Source: an uncultured Bacteroidales bacterium (GTDB lineage Bacteria; Bacteroidota; Bacteroidia; Bacteroidales; UBA932). From it: a stretch of 64,000 bases of DNA. Location: the NCBI GenBank assembly GCA_900545245.1, contig UQYV01000012.1:1-64000 (forward strand), read 5' to 3'. A model generated the notes under the pieces. That model did not search any database. It was not told the origin of the DNA and saw nothing but the letters and a program-made list of their open reading frames with translations. This document shows positions 60,483 to 64,000 of this stretch, one piece after another. The translations under genes were made by a program, and so were the position numbers. Numbering within the stretch: position 1 is the stretch's first letter; each line of letters starts with the position of its first letter.

Positions 60483-62336
60483 ATGAAAGTGATTAATCTC
60501 ATATCTTCGATGCTGATGCTGGTTTCAGTCACGGCGAACAGTTGTTCTGCGAAAGTCTGGAAGTGTCCTATATGCGGAAGAGAAAATTGTGTCTGCGATA
60601 TTGATGACGACGGCAATAACAAGGGAGAAGAACCCGAAAAGCCGGAGCCTCTGCCGACCGGAAGCGAGTTCATTACTCTGAATGGAGGAAAAATGCTCCT
60701 GCCGGACGGAGAGGAAGCCAGACTTTACGGAGTCAATTTCCAGACACCGATTTCCTGGGAATACAACCGCCTTGCGAGGGTCGGCATCGCCAAGACAAAA
60801 GATGCCTTGCATCAGGTCACCGATAATAACCTCAACGATTTGCAATTGCTGGGAATAAACCACCTCAGGTGCCATCTGACCCCTGTTGACTTTACGGATT
60901 CCAAGGGCAATCTGCTGGAATCATCCGTATTTCTTGATGCGCTTGACTATCTTGTCAGTGAAGCCGGAAAAAGGAATATCTATCTTTCTTTCGCTTTCTT
61001 GAACCATATGGGCAACAGTGGCCCGGGAAGCGAGTGGATTTCCGGGGATCGGGCGACTTGGATTCAAGACGAGACAGTCGTTAAATGTGCGAGAAACTAT
61101 ATTTCGTCACTCGTAAATCACATCAATCCTTACACCCGAAAAGCCTACAAGAATACGACCAACATAGCTTATTGGGAACTGATTAACGAGCCTGAAATGT
61201 ATTCATACTCATCCATCCGTTCCAAGTCTTGTCTGTCTGCCTACAATGCTTGGCTTGCCGAAAACGGCAAGTCTGACTCAGAGGCGAGTTACGCCGGATA
61301 TCGTTCTGCTACTGTCCGTAATTACATCGATTCGATGAAAGAATTGCTTCGGGAGAACGGTGACAGGCATTTGGTCTGCTGGGGATTGAATTGGCACAGG
61401 TATAGGCGCGGCAACGCGGATATATTTGAAGGAGTCTCCGCTTCAGAGGCAGACATTGTCGCTTTCTGTAATTATCCCGGACAAGATGATTCGGGCTCGG
61501 AGTACTGGAACAAGAGTTTGAATTTCACTTCGAAAGACTTTGCCTCTTGGTTTGTCGGACAGAAATCCGATGAGAACGGTTATGGTTGGGCATTGACTCC
61601 GGCTTTCTCCAAGAAGGCGGTAGTGGTTTATGAATTTGAGACTTTCTTTAATCAGAGTGCCTATATGTATCCTCTGCAGGCAACTTTCTTCCGCTCGCTC
61701 AGAGTTCAGTCCGCTTCGATGTGGACCTATACTTTTAGCGAAATCGCCCAAAATATGGGAGGCTCCCATTTCTTGAATCTAAGGTGTACTCCCGAAAAAA
61801 TGATGTCATTCCTGATAGCGAAGGAAATTTTCCAATCGCTTCCATATATTCAAGATCTTCCCTCAAATCTCAACGAGCAGAAAGGAGAACATTATGTCAT
61901 ATCCAAGTCACATAACGGAGCCATATACAGCGATGCTGACAAATACTACAATTCTTGTGAGGTGGACGAGAGCTGGAATCCGATTGAGTGCAGTCTTAAT
62001 GTAAAACACATCGCAGGTTACAGAAATTCTCCTATAGTGAAATACTCCGGTTCCGGAGCCTATTTCATCAATGAAAGGGACGGTGGACTTGAAATTATCC
62101 TTCTTCCGGACGTCAAGGTAGTCGGAGACATTTATGCCGGAGCTACTTACGGGAAGATCAAGACAGAGCTTGACAGCGTAACAAAAAACACATTGTCCAT
62201 CAATTTGAATGCGTGGAGAAATCGCCCGGGGACTCTTTACAAAATTGTCGGGGGAGAGAGAAAATCCTGTGGGCACATAGGTGGTGCCTCCGACTTGAGG
62301 CTGTCTCCAGGGCAATATGTCATAATTCCTGATTAA
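60483..62336 (+). CDS. Lipoprotein glycoside hydrolase, clan GH-A
   Basis: 617 residues. N-terminal lipobox-like signal (VSVTANSC, Cys about 21), then a cysteine-rich motif WKCPICGRENCVCD (about 25-38) and an acidic Glu/Pro-rich linker, then a TIM-barrel catalytic domain. Acid/base Glu lies in YWELINEPE and the nucleophile Glu in VVVYEFETFF, as in GH5-like enzymes. A C-terminal beta domain follows from about 515. The Cys motif looks like a small metal-binding or disulfide module and is unusual for such an enzyme. Substrate unknown; endo-acting on a beta-linked polysaccharide is plausible. An upstream TTG is less likely as start. Followed by a related enzyme after 19 bp. Confidence 0.78.
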   Translation: MKVINLISSMLMLVSVTANSCSAKVWKCPICGRENCVCDIDDDGNNKGEEPEKPEPLPTGSEFITLNGGKMLLPDGEEARLYGVNFQTPISWEYNRLARVGIAKTKDALHQVTDNNLNDLQLLGINHLRCHLTPVDFTDSKGNLLESSVFLDALDYLVSEAGKRNIYLSFAFLNHMGNSGPGSEWISGDRATWIQDETVVKCARNYISSLVNHINPYTRKAYKNTTNIAYWELINEPEMYSYSSIRSKSCLSAYNAWLAENGKSDSEASYAGYRSATVRNYIDSMKELLRENGDRHLVCWGLNWHRYRRGNADIFEGVSASEADIVAFCNYPGQDDSGSEYWNKSLNFTSKDFASWFVGQKSDENGYGWALTPAFSKKAVVVYEFETFFNQSAYMYPLQATFFRSLRVQSASMWTYTFSEIAQNMGGSHFLNLRCTPEKMMSFLIAKEIFQSLPYIQDLPSNLNEQKGEHYVISKSHNGAIYSDADKYYNSCEVDESWNPIECSLNVKHIAGYRNSPIVKYSGSGAYFINERDGGLEIILLPDVKVVGDIYAGATYGKIKTELDSVTKNTLSINLNAWRNRPGTLYKIVGGERKSCGHIGGASDLRLSPGQYVIIPD

Positions 62337-62355
62337 GTAATCTTCAATAACAGCG

Positions 62356-63786
62356 ATGAAGACAATCAAGTACATATTTGGCATCAGCCTCCTTCTCCTG
62401 TCTGCACTTTCCTGCAATATATTGAATAGAAATGCCGACAAGGCAGCGGCAATTCCTGATAATGAGGCTTTTGTTCGAGTAAGCGAGGAGGACCCTCGAT
62501 ACTTCAGGCTCTCCAACGGCTCTCCCTATATCCCTGTCGGCTGCAACCTCGCAGCGATGTCCGACCTCTCTTGTATGGAGCACTATATGGAGGAACTCCA
62601 TAAGAACGGAGCCAATTACGCCAGAGTCTGGCTGAATTCGGCGTTTTTTGAGATAGAGAAGGAGTACGGAAAATGGGACGAGACCTCTGTAACGCATATT
62701 GACAGGCTTCTGGAACTGGCGAAAAACTATGACATCAAGATAAAGATGTGCATTGAGAGTTTCAGAAAAATCCTTCCGGGTGTGAACAAATGGGACACCA
62801 AGGCTTCATACCACTTGTCGAACGGAGGCCCTTTCACCGATATGGAGGAGTATATCTCATCTGAAAAAGGCAGAAAAGAGTATCTGAAGAGGGTCGAATT
62901 CTTGAAGGAACGCTATAAGGACAATCCAAGCATTTTCGGTTGGGAGTTGTGGAACGAGATGAATGCCGTCGAAGCCGGGAATATCGAAGAATGGAATGTT
63001 GAGATGCTTGACACCCTTCATAAGATATTTCCATCCAATCTCGTTATGCAGAGCCTTGGCTCGTTGGACAGGGAATCCAGTTTCGGCATATACAAGTTCA
63101 TCAACTGCTTGAATTCAAACGATGTCCTCCAGGTGCACAGATATATTGACCAAGGTGCCGAATTGCCTATTTGCGGAGCATCTGTTGACAGATTGTCGGA
63201 GGATGCCGTCAGGCATCTCTTGAATTACGGACAACGGAAGCCTCTTTTGCTCGCGGAGTGTGGAGCAGTGATGCCTTCCCACAGCGGTCCTCACGAAATC
63301 TACAAAAAAGATCGGGAAGGGATAATCCTGCATGATTTCCTCTTTGCTCCTTTCTTCTGCGGTGCAGCCGGTCCGGGTCATTTGTGGCATTGGGATCATT
63401 ATATTGATAAAATGAATGTCTGGTTTCAGATAGGACGCTTTTCCAAGGCAATAGAAGGGATTGACCCTGACGAAGAGCATTTTAAGCCGGTGACGAACCA
63501 TCGACACGGATTGCGGGTATATACTCTGGGCGGGGATAGGCATATCCTTTCCTGGTGCAGGGATACGGCGAGCAACTGGCAGTCGGAACTTGTCGATGGG
63601 AAACCTGCAGAGGAGTTGTCCGGTCTCACAGTAGAACTTGGAGATGTGGTCGCCGGAAGACAAATCGGGAAAGTCGAAGTTTATGACCCTTGGAAAAACA
63701 GTTGGACGAGACTCGCTCCGTATTCAAATGTCCGGCTGATACCTTTCAAACGATCAGTAATAATAAAAATAACACTAAAGCAGTAA
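62356..63786 (+). CDS. Lipoprotein GH5-like glycoside hydrolase
   Basis: 476 residues. The lipobox is LSALSC (Cys about 20). The N-terminal segment VSEEDPRYFRLSNGSPYIPVGCNL is typical of cellulase-like (GH5/DUF4038-like) enzymes. The barrel holds FGWELWNEMNAVE (acid/base Glu) and LLAECGAVMP (nucleophile Glu). A C-terminal beta domain (about 390-476) resembles DUF5060/DUF5605-like modules. Likely surface or periplasmic and active on a beta-glycan. It lies 19 bp after the previous hydrolase and 1 bp before the SusC-like gene, so the three are one operon. Confidence 0.8.
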   Translation: MKTIKYIFGISLLLLSALSCNILNRNADKAAAIPDNEAFVRVSEEDPRYFRLSNGSPYIPVGCNLAAMSDLSCMEHYMEELHKNGANYARVWLNSAFFEIEKEYGKWDETSVTHIDRLLELAKNYDIKIKMCIESFRKILPGVNKWDTKASYHLSNGGPFTDMEEYISSEKGRKEYLKRVEFLKERYKDNPSIFGWELWNEMNAVEAGNIEEWNVEMLDTLHKIFPSNLVMQSLGSLDRESSFGIYKFINCLNSNDVLQVHRYIDQGAELPICGASVDRLSEDAVRHLLNYGQRKPLLLAECGAVMPSHSGPHEIYKKDREGIILHDFLFAPFFCGAAGPGHLWHWDHYIDKMNVWFQIGRFSKAIEGIDPDEEHFKPVTNHRHGLRVYTLGGDRHILSWCRDTASNWQSELVDGKPAEELSGLTVELGDVVAGRQIGKVEVYDPWKNSWTRLAPYSNVRLIPFKRSVIIKITLKQ

Positions 63787-63787
63787 T

Positions 63788-64000
63788 ATGAATTTCAAGA
63801 AACTAACCACCACCGTCATTCTATGCACTGTTTTAGCTCTGACCTCTTTCGCTCAGAGCCGTATGACCGTGTCGGTCAGGGTCGTTGATTCTGACAATTA
63901 TCCGTTAGTCGGTGCCGGTGTGATTGAATCGGGGACAAAGAATGGCTCCGTCACGGACATTGACGGCTTTGCTCAAGTTTCCGTTTTACCCGATGCCCGG
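63788..64000 (+). CDS. SusC-like TonB-dependent receptor, N-terminal fragment
   Basis: The first 71 codons are visible; the gene runs past the right edge. A signal peptide ends LTSFAQ, followed by a carboxypeptidase-regulatory-like beta-sandwich (VRVVDSDNYPLVGAGVIESGTKNGSVTDIDGFAQVSV), the standard start of SusC proteins. It follows two glycoside hydrolase genes in one transcript, so a polysaccharide importer is expected. A SusD gene would be looked for just beyond the window. Confidence 0.85.
   Translation, partial: MNFKKLTTTVILCTVLALTSFAQSRMTVSVRVVDSDNYPLVGAGVIESGTKNGSVTDIDGFAQVSVLPDAR

Overview
The window is about 64 kb of a Bacteroidales-type (Bacteroidota) chromosome. The evidence is the promoter grammar (TTTG / TAnnTTTG, about 19 bp apart) in front of many genes, start sites without strong Shine-Dalgarno sequences, an Oar-like TonB-dependent receptor, a hybrid two-component regulator with polysaccharide-degradation genes, an IleS of the GxPGIHH type, and the gene order tRNA-Thr-Tyr-Gly-Thr, tuf, tRNA-Trp, secE, nusG, rplKAJL, rpoBC. 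Species cannot be fixed from the sequence alone. The GC-richer codon use of the core genes suggests a lineage other than a typical Bacteroides.

Layout. 0-6.8 kb: metK (minus) behind a long hairpin-rich leader, then a divergent Oar-like outer-membrane receptor with a multidomain surface lipoprotein. 6.8-8.2 kb: an AAA_14 ATPase gene controlled by three near-palindromes. 8.2-15 kb: a minus-strand housekeeping run (rdgB, recO, polyprenyl synthetase, plsC-like, TrmH methyltransferase, aroE, S41 protease). 15-19.6 kb: ssb, a membrane-anchored AraC regulator and two paralogous MFS transporters separated by a 112-bp quasi-palindrome. 19.7-34.8 kb: dxs, then the tRNA/tuf/ribosomal-protein/RNA-polymerase cluster. 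34.9-42.7 kb: a YjdF-like membrane protein, a highly structured unidentified RNA gene, an XRE regulator, tsaB, cvpA, then divergent ileS, a DksA-type gene, lspA and tRNA-Ser(TGA).

42.7-53.9 kb: an AT-richer integrated element of about 11.2 kb, inserted in the 3' end of tRNA-Ser. It carries a Mef-type macrolide efflux gene, an LnuA-type lincosamide nucleotidyltransferase, a broken GNAT gene, a MobV-type relaxase with an oriT-like region, a Toprim primase-like gene, small replication/excision genes, a DUF1016 nuclease-like gene and a tyrosine integrase. This gene content, order and target match the Bacteroides mobilizable element NBU2. 54-64 kb: a polysaccharide utilization locus with a GH42-like enzyme, an HTCS regulator, two lipoprotein glycoside hydrolases of clan GH-A type, and the start of a SusC-like receptor cut by the window edge.

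The best candidate for something undescribed is the RNA gene at about 35,674-35,990. It has a stable-RNA type promoter, a 5' hairpin like those in front of the local tRNAs, and long perfectly complementary helices that form a pseudoknot. I could not match it to tmRNA, RNase P RNA, 6S or SRP RNA. Secondary candidates are the triple palindrome of the AAA_14 gene, the twin hairpins upstream of the element's primase gene, the MFS inter-gene quasi-palindrome and the metK leader.
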